Shown piece after piece: positions 1-14,200 of a DNA stretch of 64,000 bases; position 1 is the stretch's first letter; each line of letters opens with the position of its first letter. Under the pieces are notes generated by a model that did no database searches, was not told where the DNA came from, and saw nothing but the letters and a program-made list of their open reading frames with translations. The translations under genes were made by a program, and so were the position numbers. Source of the DNA: Varanus komodoensis (taxonomy: Eukaryota; Chordata; Lepidosauria; Squamata; Varanidae); the NCBI RefSeq assembly GCF_004798865.1, contig NW_025335661.1, positions 514,931 through 578,930 of the forward strand, written 5' to 3'.

Positions 1-2147
1 CCTTGCATTAGCTCACACAATGTCACCAGAATGCTCTTAAAGGTTTCTCCAGTATTCAAAGCAACAATGTCTTAGTTCTCATATGAGCAATGAGGGATCT
101 GCCACTTCCAATAAAATTAACTTGTCAAGTAAAAGCTATCTGTGTGTTTATTTATACATGAACACAAGTACTAACACAAAATTATATTATTGTATCACTC
201 TCCCAAGAGTGATCTGTTATATTTGCTCAGGACATGACCTGGTTTAACTTGTAGGTCAGTCATGGCGCACTGGTGGCCTCAAGTCAGATGGCAACGAGTG
301 CAATCTGATCTCATCAGACTTGTGAGCAAGGAAAAAGCAACCAATCATGGGAATAAGACAGACTATGCATCTAAAAGGAGAGAGCATGACTACATCTGAG
401 GGAGCGGAAGCCTTTTTATATGACTGTTCACAAAAGCATATGAGCTGTTTAAGTTATCACAGACTACCTACCGAGTCAAAAATAGCTATCTACAATGGTT
501 TATTTCCAAAAACAGACACTAATAAATACACACTTCTTATTATAAGAGAGATATAACCTTTAGCACTTTGCAGCTTATCTGTGATACTGTCAGACAAAAA
601 GCATGAAATCTTCCCTTTGCCCTCTAATGTAGGAATCCAAATCCAACACCATCCCCTTCTACCTAGAAATCTGCTCTAGCTCTATAGAACTTTTTCATCA
701 TTTCTGAGAGTAATGAAAAGACCTGTATCCATATCACACCTCCTTCCATACACCATGCTTCAAAATACACAGTTTATTGTTTCAGACGGTTTCCTTTAAG
801 CACACTACCTTACCACCACATTGTTTCTCAATATTTTATCACATAAATAACCTTTGATTAAAGTTATCCATCTTCAAACCAGCAAACTACTTTCCACTGC
901 TATCTAAGGGCAACAAAAATGTTGAACTGTGCCATGGAAGAAGCATAAAGCCAGGGCAATTTTCACAGGCTCATTAAAACCCCTCCCATGCTGAATAGGC
1001 TCTGCCTCCATGACCTAAGACAATGGTACTAAACTGTGGGAGAAACTATTGTGAAAGGGATTTCAGATATTCCTATCTTGAAGTTGTATAGGAACTTCAA
1101 GCCAACTTAATTACTAAATACGAGCTTTTAAAGATGTGTCTGCACAAATTCTTACACTATACCTGACTGTAGAATGGCCCTGTCCTGTCACTATTTAGTT
1201 TCCCCATCTTAATTTCCCTGTCTCAAAGTATCATTAATGAGGTAGTAACCCTTCCACAAGTTAATAATGCCTAAACACTGTACCTATGATTGCTGCTCCA
1301 AGCTTTAATATGTTGACCATACAATGATGCAGCAACACATTTTTACTTATGCTGAGAAGAACAGTACATGGTTATTTCTGAAACTACCTTTCCTGCCCCA
1401 TCAAGTTGCCTATGCGTATATTCAGAACTTTTTTAAAAAGGCTAGCCAGGGCAAGTGCTGCTCAGAAGCTCAGGAGAAGCATACATTTACAGGAAACCTG
1501 TGGAAAGCAGTAGCAGGACAGCACACAAAACTCTAACTGCAACAGGGGCAATAGTCCAGATGCACTGAACCGACAGCTTTGCATCTGTCAGACTTGTATA
1601 TGGACCCTAAACCTAAGGAATTTTGCTTTCCCATGCCCCACTCCCTCTGTGCAAGCAAGCCCCTCTGATGTCAGTTTTGTTTGTTTTGGGCAAGTATGAA
1701 GAGTAAAGTTGCTACTTGGCAATATTCTTGAGCATTTTGTTCTACAGCACATAGACATTCCATCTTACTAATAGTATGAACACAGCTTGCAGCATGTGTG
1801 GTTGGAAGGCTGAAAGAACATATCGCACAAAGATTACTTAGCCAGACTGAGCATTAACAAGTTCTGAGACACCATTTGAGACCCAGAAGGTTTAAGATCA
1901 GCCAAACTCCACCAACAGTTGCTATTCATGTAAGTTTCCATGAACTGACTTCTCCAGAGGCTTTGTTGTCACTTTTTAGTGCTTTTCACACTGCAGCAAA
2001 ATTCAATATATTTCAGGAAGCAGCAAATTTGGCCCCAGCAGGTGAGAGATGGCATCCTTTTTTTACTACTATCAAGCTCAGCCTCCTGTTCCCTTTCCCC
2101 TTTGCTGCAAACAATTAACTTACAACAGAGACCCAGCTCTGCTTGTT
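1..2147 (-). other. FARP2 3' UTR and downstream sequence
   Basis: No further coding exon seen. Transcript-strand AATAAA hexamers occur at 499-504 and 147-152; either could end the mRNA, giving a 3' UTR of roughly 1.6-2 kb. The true end is not decided by sequence alone. No recognisable repeat. Confidence 0.5.
499..504 (-). promoter_or_regulatory. Candidate poly(A) signal for full-length FARP2
   Basis: TTTATT on the plus strand (AATAAA in the transcript), the first such hexamer found downstream of the stop. A second lies at 147-152. Confidence 0.35.
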
Positions 2148-2238
2148 TCAGTTTGTGATCTTGTCCTTTTCATCCTTTGAGATGAGGAGGCTGGATCTCC
2201 CAGGTGAACTTGTAGCTCTCTTTATCACTTCCATCCAC
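2148..2238 (-). CDS. FARP2: FARP2 last coding exon W25
   Basis: Codes [16 protein letters not shown] then [13 protein letters not shown] and TGA at 2148-2150. WMEVI is the closing helix of PH2. The tail is about as long as in FARP1 and shorter than recalled human FARP2. The acceptor is cacatgatag. The 3' UTR continues leftwards. Confidence 0.94.
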
Positions 2239-5200
2239 CTATCATGTGAGAAAAAGGACAACATGCAAGACATTAACTAGATACCCATTTTAGCCACATC
2301 CATCCTTCTTTAGCTACAGCTGGTTTTGGCAGAAATATTAAAATTTCATATTGCATTTTACATTTCCAGTAAGATTAACATTTTGGCTGACTTTTAAAAT
2401 GTATTTTATTGAAAGAAGAACCACAATATCCCATCTACCACATAATTCTGTAAGAATTATGTCTGTACAATCATGCTAAGTTTGTTACTGTTATGCAGGA
2501 GAAGGGTAAAAGTGGTAGTTAATACCCTTCAGTTACCCTGTCTACCCTAAGTATATCAACCTAAAAGGGGTCACAGAACAAAAACAATGTTCTACAAGGA
2601 ATTAAAAATGCCTTGATTTTCCTGTTGCTACTACATTCTATGCCTACAGAAACAAAAGGATTTTTAAACAATTTATTTCGGCTTTAAACTAGTCTCTTCA
2701 TACATTGTAAGCAGTGATGTCTTTCAAATCATTTCCAACTCTCTTAAAAAGTAATGGATCTCTCTAGCCTAGCAAAACCGATTTTATTTGCTTGTGTTAT
2801 CACATATGGGGATTGAAATATCTTACTGTCATATATTGTTTCCACTAGGAAAAACGGATGATGATGATAAAAACTATTGTCATGCCATTCCAATCTTTCT
2901 AGCTTTCTCTCCAGGCTAGAAAGATCTCACACCTTTAGATTAAGACAGCATCTCTGAGGTGGTTGCAAACTTCACTAAACATACAACTCTGTCTGAACTA
3001 TTTTTGCACTAAGGTTTTGCACTACTTGGTTTCAGACAGATTTTGAACGCAGCAGAATCCACTGGCAACTTTTATCAGTTAATCTTGGAAGAGTGATAGA
3101 AAGCCTCTCCAGCAGGTTCTTCACTGTGCTAGAACAGTGATAGAAAGCATCTGTGTAAGAGCAACTTTGAAATGTGATTTTCTAAGTTGGGACTAGGAAG
3201 TATGTTTACCTCTCAAAGGTGTACTTGCTTTCTGCCCTGAAGAAATATACATGAGACTTAAACTGCAATTTGAAGACATAATCCTTCTGAATGCCATCTG
3301 CCTCCACAGGAATGCTGACTGTGTAACCAAGGAGTGGTAAACTGGCCAGTGGATAATCATCCTAGAAAACAACCAAGTTTATTACTTATTTAGTGTATGT
3401 TCATACCTCCATTAACAAAAGTTTCCACAATATTTTAAAAGTTACAAATAGCAAACATATCTTTTAAAAGTTACTACACAACACAGAATTTACTTTATAT
3501 TTTACGTTAGTAATGTATTAAGAAAAAACAGCCAGCACACAGATGCCAAATACTGATAACTAGATAGCCTAACTAAAGCCATGACTGTAAAGCCCCAGGC
3601 TTCACCGGACTGGCCCTGTTCATTTCAAATGCTATTTTCCCCAACTTGATGTCCTTTCTTTAAGAATCGGCCTGCTAGCAATTACAGAAAGCCTGCTGTT
3701 CATTTTATAATCAGTCCATTTTATGCTGTGGACTGGCAGTGCTAAAAACCCTTAAGGCAGTGAAAAATTATACCTGCTAACTTAACCCTGCCATACCAGA
3801 GGGCTTTAATATAAATTAATGTAAGAGCCAGGATGCACTCACAAGACAGATGCAAATATTGTTTCTTATTCCTGTGTGTGCCTAATACCATTCTGGTTGT
3901 GCCATACCCATCTTACCTGATGTGTTTTGTAGAAGAACAGACAGAAGTTTGTGAAAACAACCCACAGCTTCTGCCAACCATTACTGTTTTTGAATTTCCT
4001 CAGAAGGTATCCTGATAACTGATTCTACATGGACGGAGAAAGATAGCATGAGAAGTTGTTATCAGCAGTCATTCTCCTTAACAGTGCAGCAAATGATCTA
4101 CTGGTGTTGTATATTTGAAAACAGATTGCTGTCCCTAGGCTGTGATTCTCTAAGTCGGGGATTAGGAACCTGTGGCCCTCCAGCTGTTGTTGGACTATAA
4201 CTCCGCTCACCACTTGATATTCTGGATAGGGTTGATCGGAGTTGCAGTCACATGTTCACCACCACAGCTCTAAAAAAATTGAGGAACAGCACATAAACAT
4301 TTGTTTCAGAGCCTCTTTGCACGTCTATATATTCTGTACAATAAGAGCAAAAATTATGTTTCTATGGTGAAATTTCTTTTTACCAGTTCATTAAAGTACA
4401 GTATTTTATACTGTACTTCAAAAGTTCCATAATTCTCAGAAAGTGCATCAATTACTAATATTGATGTGGTTTATAAATTTAATAAATTAATAATATTAGG
4501 GATGGGTAAATTAGTGGCAGGCAAACCTGTTGGGATTCTCCAAACATCATCTAACAGTTCTATCTCATGTTCAATTTCTATTTACATTTTAGATTTTTCC
4601 TTGCATTGTGTTAATGGGAAAACTGCAAATCAAGCTGTAATCACATGTGAAATCTAAGTAGATTTCTTCTATAGACTAAAGTGAGGCTGATTCAGTAAAT
4701 GGGATAAATTTGTGCAAACCAGGAAAATTGTACGAATTGAACATTAGCACATTTGGCAATCTGAATATTTTCAGCAGACATGTGCTTGTTGCAAATCTTA
4801 TTTGGGGCTTTAAACAGGGTTCACAAGTTTTGCAAATAAAAATGAAATTCTCATACACCTCTAGCTAACATGGCAATCATGTGGTATGTGTTTGCCCTCT
4901 TGGACATTTTTGGAGATAGAATTAGTGACTTAGCAAAACAAATCTAACACCTCTTTCATGATGACATCACTTTGAACCTTTTATTCTCTTCTTCTTCAAC
5001 ATATTTGTTGGGATTCTGTTCTTTCTACCACAAAAGTACAACTCTGGAATGCTCAACCAGCATTGTGTTGGGATAGGTTTTTTTAATCACAGGAACTAGC
5101 AATGCAACCTTACCCCTCTTAATTGTTTTTAAGTTATTTAAGATTCTTTTCAATATGGAATTCATACTCATCCCAGTTTTTATCCACTAGAACAAGGATG

Positions 5201-8200
5201 ACTTCTTTCCCTCCCCATCCACCTCTATTGTCCAGATAGACCATTTCACTGCTTCCTCTGGCTCAAGACTTATGGAACTATTACATAAAGGAAAAAATGT
5301 TGTTTAAGTCATGATTTGTTGGAATGTACAGAAAGGCTCTAAAGGAGCCCTCTCCTGGTTATCCCAAGAACTAATTTAATATCCAAACTATGGGTATTAA
5401 ATGGCTACGTATGATACATATTCTTTATTCACCCTTTTCACAGAGTATCAACCTTCCTTGTAACTGCATGCATTCTACATTTCCATCCTGGCTAGGCCAT
5501 ATTGGTAATGGATGCAGTTCCTCCCACCACAAATTATTCATCACACTCTTAACTCCCACCTGAGCCCTGCTGTGAAAAGAGCACGGACTTAAATACATTG
5601 GTTAGTTAAATATTTTTCCCAGTTCATTCCCTGATCCACACAACATGCTAACAACTAGTGAGCAACACGGAGAACCTGAATTTTGTTAAAGACACAATGC
5701 AAGTGAAAGCAGACGATGTGAAAAAGAAAGGCACAGGTTAGGGACAACTAGGAGAAAGCAAAGCTCTGCAGAATACACAACAGCAATACCACATTTAAGG
5801 TAACATACTAGTACACTGAGGTCTATGCACATGAGATTCTCTGTGATCAAATCTATGGGGTAAATTAAACCCATTTAAACAATAAGAAATGGCATTGTGT
5901 ATTCAAGATCATTGCCTATTTGTATGATAACCAAAGCAATTCACTGGACTGATTTTCACATTGTTTTTATTACATTGCAATTATATGCCACCTTTTTTCC
6001 CTCTTGTGAGGAATTCAAAGCAGCTTATATAGCTCCATTTTGTCCTCACAGCAACTCTGTGAGGTAGGTTGGGCTGAGAGCCTATGACTGGCCCAAAATC
6101 ACCCAGTGAACTTCATGGCTGAGTGGAGCCTAGGACCTGGATCTTGCAGGTTGCCAGTGCAACGCCACCCCACGCCAGTTCTCCAACTTAAAGAAGAGAC
6201 TTAGTCAATTGCCTTAGTGCTTCAGATCCTTGTTTCTACGAACTACAGCTAGGTTTAAGAGTTATAATGGGGATTTTACAAACAGAAAGTGATGATGCAC
6301 ATAAGTCCTCCTATCAACACTGAGAGTGGTAGAAGCAGCTTTACCTGAATCATGCACAGATAGTCAGACAGGGATAGGCTCTGGTTTCGGTACCAGCAAA
6401 CATGGGTGATAGTGTTGGGCCGTTGACTCTGGCCCAGCAAATAGCGAGGAGGAAGCTCTGGAGAAACAGCAAGAGAGCAGAGAACTGAGCAGAGAGGGTG
6501 CAGGGCAGAGAAAGACAGAAAAAGAGTTTTAGATCAAGAAAGGGCAGTATTTGAAAAAGCCTGTTAAAAGGAATAGTATGAAAAACAAAAAGAAGAATGA
6601 GAGAAAGGCTGGGGGGAGATATGGAGGTGCCATAAGGTTCACAGTTTGTAGGCCCTAAGATGAGCAGCATAAGTGGGCACGGTACTTTGTGCAGAAAGCA
6701 GGAAGATTAACAATTTCCCAAAGACAGGAGTAGGTAATCTTGGAGGAAGAATTAGCCAGTGGACAAGATTACAGAAGTTTGATTACAGCCCAAAAGTTGG
6801 TTTCTACTATCAGTTTTTGCTGTGAAATGCTTCATTTAATGGCTCGATATTAATTTATTTTGCTGCATTTTTGCTGAAGGAATCTCCCTGAAACAGTGAA
6901 GTCCAGGCAAGTGGGAAAATATCACTTCATAGAAGCACCACTCAAAACAGCCTCACTGGGGATTTTTTGCTGCTTTTGAGGATGCACAAGAGCATAATCA
7001 GCAGTGAAAGAGAAAAGGATGAAAATAAAAAGAGGCATTACTTCTACAGTACTTTTTTTGGTAAACTCTTTTCCTTATAATTTCTCTCTCATTTAGCTCA
7101 ATGAAATTTAGGCATGTAGTCTCAACTGTTAGGTTAACTGTGTGCCTCAAGTCCTAGAATGAAGAAATGCAGAGTTCTTTGTTAAAGTGTTAAAGATTGG
7201 AATGTAAATTGGAGGGTAGCTGTCTCTTTGTTAACTCAGCCAGTGGATCACACTTTCATCTGTCATGTGATCAGTTTGTATCACCCTGATAAAGGCTATG
7301 GTGGTAACTTATACATTCTAGAGAACTAACAAAGCCATAGTTACCCTGGTTCCCCGAAAATAAGACCTAACCAGAAAATAAGCCCTAGCATGATTTTTCA
7401 GGATGTTCGTAATATAAGCCATGCCCCAAAAATAAGCCCCAGTTAAGATCATTAGCCAGACGGATGCATTTAGTACATCCGTTGCAACACAATTCAGGGT
7501 TTGGAAAGTCATGATGATGTTCCAGAAGAAGATGACATGGCTGTATTTGAATAAATGTAGATTTTGTACATGAATAAATGAATAAATATAGCTTGCTGAG
7601 CTACTGAAAATAAGACATCACCTGAAAATAAGCCCCAGCGTGTCTTTTGGAGCGAAAATTAATATAAGAGCCGGCCTTATTTTTGGGGAAACACAGTATA
7701 TGGATTAAGGGCCTACATTTAGGTTCAATAACCCCTGAGTGAATATAGCTATCTTCTCCAAAATGTATGTATCCCATAAAAATCACACCATTGGCCTTTC
7801 CTTTCAAAGCCAATACATACAGTAATTTGGAAAACACCCATGAATCACAGATCGATGATTATTTTAGTCTGGGAACTGTACGATAATCCTATAAGCAGCA
7901 GATTTCATCCTGAAAAGGTTCTTATAATCTCCTGCAGGACATATATTTTAAATCAGACTCTGCCTGTCTCCCTAGAAAGCCTATGAAGAAAAGGTTTAAA
8001 ATTAGCAATTACCATGGCAGGAGAAGGTTGCAAAAACCAGACAGGAGCCACAATACTTGACATTCCCTACCCAGCTGTACATGTGTGCAATCTTTTTGAA
8101 AGGCAGTGGCAGGTTATAATGTTATATTCCCCAAAATGCCACTGTACAAATGCAACTCTGAAGCACGTAACTTCTCTTCTAAGACAATCTGGGGACAGCA

Positions 8201-11200
8201 AAAGTATATACAACATCATGCAAACCCAGGCTTTGATAGTCCAAGCACAAGCCGTAAGATGTGCAGAAACAGTGCCTGAAAACCAGAGATTTTTAGGTAA
8301 TCATTTTTGGCTTTTCTCTTTTTAATCTTCTTCCCTCAAAGCACCCCTTTGTTAAGGACATGATGGAAGCATGCACAAACACACACAAAGTACACATTCG
8401 AACATCTGGTAGCCACTCATTCATCATGGAAAATCTTGAAAGCAATGAAGGGATGGTGGTTAAAACAGAGTGCAGAGAGAGCAGCGACCAGGACAAAGTG
8501 GTAAGTGAAAGTGGTGTGTGCGCTGCTGCTGGGTACCTCGACGGCCACACTGTGATCGGTCATGGAGACACTGGTGTTGCGGTACCAGCAGACATGCATG
8601 GTAGTGTTGGCACGGTGGTGACTCTGCCTGTCCAGGGAGCTACGAGAGGAATGTATGTCTTCTTCGGACTCCTGTTCTAGAGAAACCTCATCTGAGGATC
8701 CTGAGGGAGGAGAAGGGAGCAGACATTTAACAGACTATGGTACATGGATAGTGATAAGCGGCAAGGACCCAAAACTATATTAGCATCTTCCTCTAATAAA
8801 AGGAAGTTATTCTGCTTCTGGCATCCATGTCCTTGAAAATCCAAATTTTCTTGTAGGATATGACACTTCATAGCCATTACATAGGGAAAAAACATACTGT
8901 AATATATGTAAGTACAAAATGTTTGATTGAAAGCATCCTAACTGGATCTGCTTTGTAGTGAGGGAGGTGGCATCTACTGGAATGCAATAGGTTGCTTCAG
9001 TGGCCATGGGAGAGACCCAATAGGTAAGGAACATTCTCAGGAAATCACAAGGTATGGAAATCTATTCAACAATTTCCCTACTTTCCCATGTAAAGGGTGG
9101 AAAAGGAAGCTCACACACAGCCAATTCCAGAATTATTACTAACTGCTAGAGGTTCTTATTTGCCAAGCCTGCAGTATCCAGAGCATCAGGAAGAAGTATT
9201 GAAGCTTGTTTAGTTAAAATGCTTGTGGGTTACATAATTTTTACTACTTCCATTTCAGGGATGCATGCAGAGCACACCACTAACCCAAGAGTCAAAAAGC
9301 TCAACTGACATGATGTTACTCACTGTTAGAACGACTGCACAGAGAATTTTCTAGAAACATGTCAGATTTCTCAGTGGTTTTCTTGGACATTTCAATTGCC
9401 ATATTTAGATCTTCCATCCATTTCCCCATTTCCAGACGAGTGCTGTAAAACAGAGGACTGATGGCTGAGAACAATGTTTTTGGAGCTCGGTCCCAATACA
9501 GAAGGAAATGCACTGCTGATCAACACTTGCTTCCTATTATTCCCAGTGGAATAATAAAGTTTTCTGTTAAAGTCTGCATTTTGGCAACTGGGGGGCTCAT
9601 CTCAACAACTTTATATTACACCCAGATTCAAGCATGAACAACAACATTATCAAGATTGTTTCCCATTTTTCCTGAAAAATCTGAAGTTACATTGGGAAAA
9701 GAAAACACAGAAGTGCACATTAGTGTCTCTCAATCAGGTTGCAGGATGCAGATATCTTTTCCTGGTTGTTCTTGGCTAGAAGCACTACTCCAGGCAGAGT
9801 ATAGGAAAAAGAAGGAGGCAGCTTTGGAGTAGCATGATCCCCCATCCTTCCTTTCTTAGCTTGAAGTAAAAGTGGAGTGGTGCCTGCATGTACACAAACA
9901 TTCAGTGTCATCAAAAGATCTGTTTTACCACCTGTTGTTATTTCTGCCTTTTCATAAGTGAGTACCAGAAAAGGACTTACCTTGCTGCCACTACTATGGT
10001 TTTTTGAGCTGAATAGATTGTGAAGCAATGAGGGACAGACCATTCATTTTCACTTTCTTCCACCTACAACAAGAGAGGTGCATGATCACACTGTGAGCAC
10101 AGTATACATCTATGCTGTGAAAGAAAAGAAAGACTTTGGTGAATTCACATCTATTTCACTTCTAGTGGGAAAACTATCAGCTACAATTACACTGCTGCTT
10201 CAGCAATTGGTAACTGCACATTAGCTGAAGCACACTCACTAGCAACTTACTCACCGGAGGATCCAGGACAATCAACTGAAAATCAAACACAGACATACAA
10301 AAAGTTCCATTAAAGAGTGAGAGGGAATGCAATGCCTTGGTGTGGAACACCACACAGCACCTCCAACTACCAAACAATAACACCACAAATATAAGTTCTG
10401 ATTTCTTTTTCTCAACTACTCCAGTGCCAGTAAACGTACAGTATTTACTGTTCCAACTCTCATGATCTAGGCAAGATGCTTATGTATAGAAATGTCTGAA
10501 GAAAAACTTTAGAACCACCAGGAACACCCAATTAACAAAGAGTCTTTGAAAGTTCAATATAGAAAGTTGAAGTTCAAATTATGGTGACACTATTTTAATG
10601 CTTGGCTTCTATGCGAATAAACTCTTACCAGCATCCCATGTAGAGGAAGATGACCATGAATTTTGAATTGGTTGGTACCAGTGACTCCTTTGCTTGTATA
10701 CAGCAACATATCTGAAAACTGAAGCATGGAAAGATTTTTGCTAAATTGAAGTATACCTTTTAGGAAAAGAAACCCTTCTCTCTTGTCATGGTCACAATCA
10801 CTTTATTTATATCCCACTTTTTGGTACACACTGCACTCAAACTGGTTCCCAACAAAAGCAAGACAACCCCCCTCCCGCTCCACATACAAAAAACATAAGC
10901 CATCATTCACTATGCACTGTCTCCATATAAAACACATTTATTTATTTATACTCTATCTGTTTTACTTCACTAATTTAGCTTAGTATTAACAATGGTTTTT
11001 AAAAATCAACTTCACTCCAATTAATAAATCAGGATTTTGCTATTATGATTTCCCACTGTAATAGCATTTTTTTTTTCATTTAAACAGCAATTTTCAACCT
11101 TGTATTTAATTCACACAGGATCACAGAAAATACTTAAGCTTTTCTGTGCATAGTTAAGACCAAAGAGGCTGACCACCTGGAAAAGGCCATTTTTGTCAAG

Positions 11201-14200
11201 GCCTCCAATACTGTCCCTGTCACCTGACTCCATTCAGGAAATGGAGTCTGAGCTTAGAGTCAGTGCTTGGGATCCACCAATGCAATTGGCCACTTCTCAT
11301 AAAAGGGATTCACATTGTACTCAACAGTGTATTGAGTGTATTTTGTTTGTAAAACTGAGACATTCACATAAACAATCTAGTCCTCAGCAAAATGCAAGAC
11401 TGAAATACATCTTTCCCAAGCCATCTGTCACAGTACCGAAGAAGAGTAAGCTCTGGAAAGATTATTGTGGGTCACAATCCTGAGCAAAGAAATCAACTCA
11501 CCAGAAAGAACATCCTTTGCTGTAATCCCTTTTTGGTCAGCTTGTATAAGCAGCCTTCCCTGATAAATTCCTGTGGAAAAAATATCAAAGCTTTATTTTT
11601 CTCAAAGTCGATCAGTTTTGATCTACTAACCCTTTCAGTGTCATCCTCAATCCAAAAATGTATGCAGTACAAGAGGTTGAAAAACAACTCTCTCAGGTAA
11701 GTTGTCAATTTGATACTGCACTAGAAATGGCAGTTGCACTAATATGCAGAGTGTTTGTAAGATGGCTGTGGAACTAGTGTTCTGCCATAACTAAGAATGG
11801 CTTAGGGTCGCCGCAAATTATATGAGTTCCTCTTTCTTTATAAAATACCTATTAGCAAAAGTTTCCAATGTTCCTCACTGATATAGCACACAACCAGGAG
11901 GGCTGAAAGTATTCAGGAAGAAGCATGGTGAGTACATAAAGACAACCTGCTCAGCCATATGTTCATCCATCCTATGCTGGTCCTTGTCATCTCAGGACAT
12001 CACCAAGGACTGAGGCACTGAAACTATGTTGCTGATCCTAAAATTGAAAGCCCTTCAAAAAACCATGCCTCAGCACTACATTTTAAGATCCATACTGGAA
12101 AAACCACATCAGTAAGTACAAGTATAATATTTCAGAATGATTTGGTGTGCATGTTTCAGTGGTGAGATCTGCTTTTGGCAATAGCAGCATGGTCTTTGCC
12201 AGCCCCAAAATAAAGCAATAAAATCTAAAGGCAGCATCCTCTATAGGAAGCAAGCAAAGGCAAATTCAGAAATGCTGCTTTCAGTACATAGGACTTAAAT
12301 GTAAGCAGAAAAAGAACTGCCTACTCTGCCAGCTGCTACAAGGTTATCGATGCCGAGCAGGTCATGCTGCAACTCTGTGAGCTTCTGGAAATTTTCCAAA
12401 CGGATCAGGCTGTTTTGAAGTTGCGACGTCATTTCTGTGATTTCCTTCAGTGCATCTGCAGAACAGAAGAACCAAAAAAAAGAAAAAAAAAACCCACCCA
12501 TGCCAAACCATCAGATGAAAGCAGTACTAACAAGACTACAATGTTTAGTTTAGCACCAATCAAAATACTGCAGAACTTTCTAAAGTGTTTCAGTATCACC
12601 TTTGAAATAAAATTGCATGCAATTATCAAAGGTAGGACTCTTTGCTGAGAAGTATAATTCAACTTGGATACATGCACTGATCACTCAGTAATTACAACCT
12701 GCGTATCCAAAATGGTTTCTAGATTAACTAACATTTTGTTAAAGGAGGTGTTTGGGAACACATACTTTTACAACTCCATAATTCTTGCTTCACTTCATTT
12801 ATAAGATGTTATGCAGCAAAATGTTAGTATGTGTGGTATCAGACAGTTACAACAAATATGTCAGCCTTTTAATGTTACAGTTTCTTACTCAACCCTAGCC
12901 ATTATTCCATTCTTCTGTGAAGGACAGCACTGTGAAACCTGTACGCAAGGCTCAATGTCCCTCTTAACCTTAAAAAAGCTGAAGGGTGGGGAGCAGAGTG
13001 GAAGTATGCAGTCAATTAATGCGCACTGTAGCATCTGTCCTCTTTCTAGCCAACAAAAGCCTGGCTAGACGGAAACAAGTCTTGCACATGCTTAGCATCC
13101 ACTGTGCCGCTTTAGTGGCAGCAAAGGCTGATTATGGCTCCAAGCAGTAACAGGCACTTGGAATAACTCTACAGGTGGTGTGACCACTTGTTGCTAATGG
13201 CACAATGATGCAAATAGGGGGTGCACTCGGAGGCAGAGTTCCAGGGATGCAATTTCTATTTCCCTTTGTTTATTACAAAGGTTGGCATCAAAATTTCTGT
13301 GCATCAAAGGAAGAATATTGTTACTGGAAGATCAACTAAGAAGTCTCCAAACTGTGGGGTGTTTCAAAGGCAGGTTGTGACATTCCTAGGGGATTTGCTT
13401 TTCAAAAGAAAAGAAAGAGTATAAATTCCATGGCAATGCCCATAAGACCCTGAACATGGAAGCTTATAGTTACCCAGTGTGGACTGGGAAGTGCAGCAGA
13501 GACAACTGTTGACATCCAGTTCTCTCACCCTGTATTTTCCACTAAATGGGCTTTTTGCCCAGATAACTGAAGCAACATGGAGGGAGGGAGGACACATCTG
13601 GAGAGGTGTAAGGATAGGTTGTATACTGGCCTCTCCATTCTCCTAACCTGCAGCCAAAATGCCCCATTTTTCCCTCTCCAAGGTTGGTTTCCCACCCTTC
13701 CAGAGTAGCCAGCACAGTTCTTTTCACATCAGAAGTGAGGGGGCAGGGGAGAGAGGTTGGAGCTCCAACAGCTAGCTCTGAGATCAGAGCACGGTTTCCA
13801 ACCCCACAACTGGGAATCCAAACTATCCTATAACCTTGTAGATGTCCAGGAGCCATAGGATTATACCCTAGGCTAGAAACAGCCAAAGTAGTCCTTTGAA
13901 TCAAGTCCAAATGCTTAAATATTCAGTTAGTTTTAGCTCACAGATCTTGATATGGCCGCTTATTTCTGCTCTTTTTTTGGTAAAGCCAAGTATTGTTGTT
14001 AAATATCAATGGATGATTTAGGACAGCATCTCTTAGAAGACTAATCTCAAAACATGTATTTAATACATAAATACCACAAAAAGTTTCAGTATAGCTGCAG
14101 TCACAATTAAAAACTACCAATTTCTTGTCAGCTTTGCAGCTGTTAAATTAGCACTAATGCCTACCTTCAGCACACAATGTATCTAACAATAATTTTCAAG

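Noticed and set aside
3833-4015. Plus-strand open frame of 60 codons
   Set aside because: It overlaps FARP2 exon W23 on the opposite strand, where the PH2 sequence is clear; it is a shadow.
6350-6670. Minus-strand 106-codon frame covering the W22b region
   Set aside because: It runs in a different frame from the one that matches W22a and crosses the acceptor into pyrimidine-rich intron; only the 6345-6457 exon in its own phase is supported.
8360-8680. Plus-strand open frame of 106 codons
   Set aside because: It overlaps exon W22a antisense; the minus-strand frame matches FARP2, this one matches nothing.
13542-13910. 122-codon minus-strand frame
   Set aside because: No FARP2 or other homology; GC-richer DNA makes long frames by chance more likely, and the FARP2 exons on both sides join without it.
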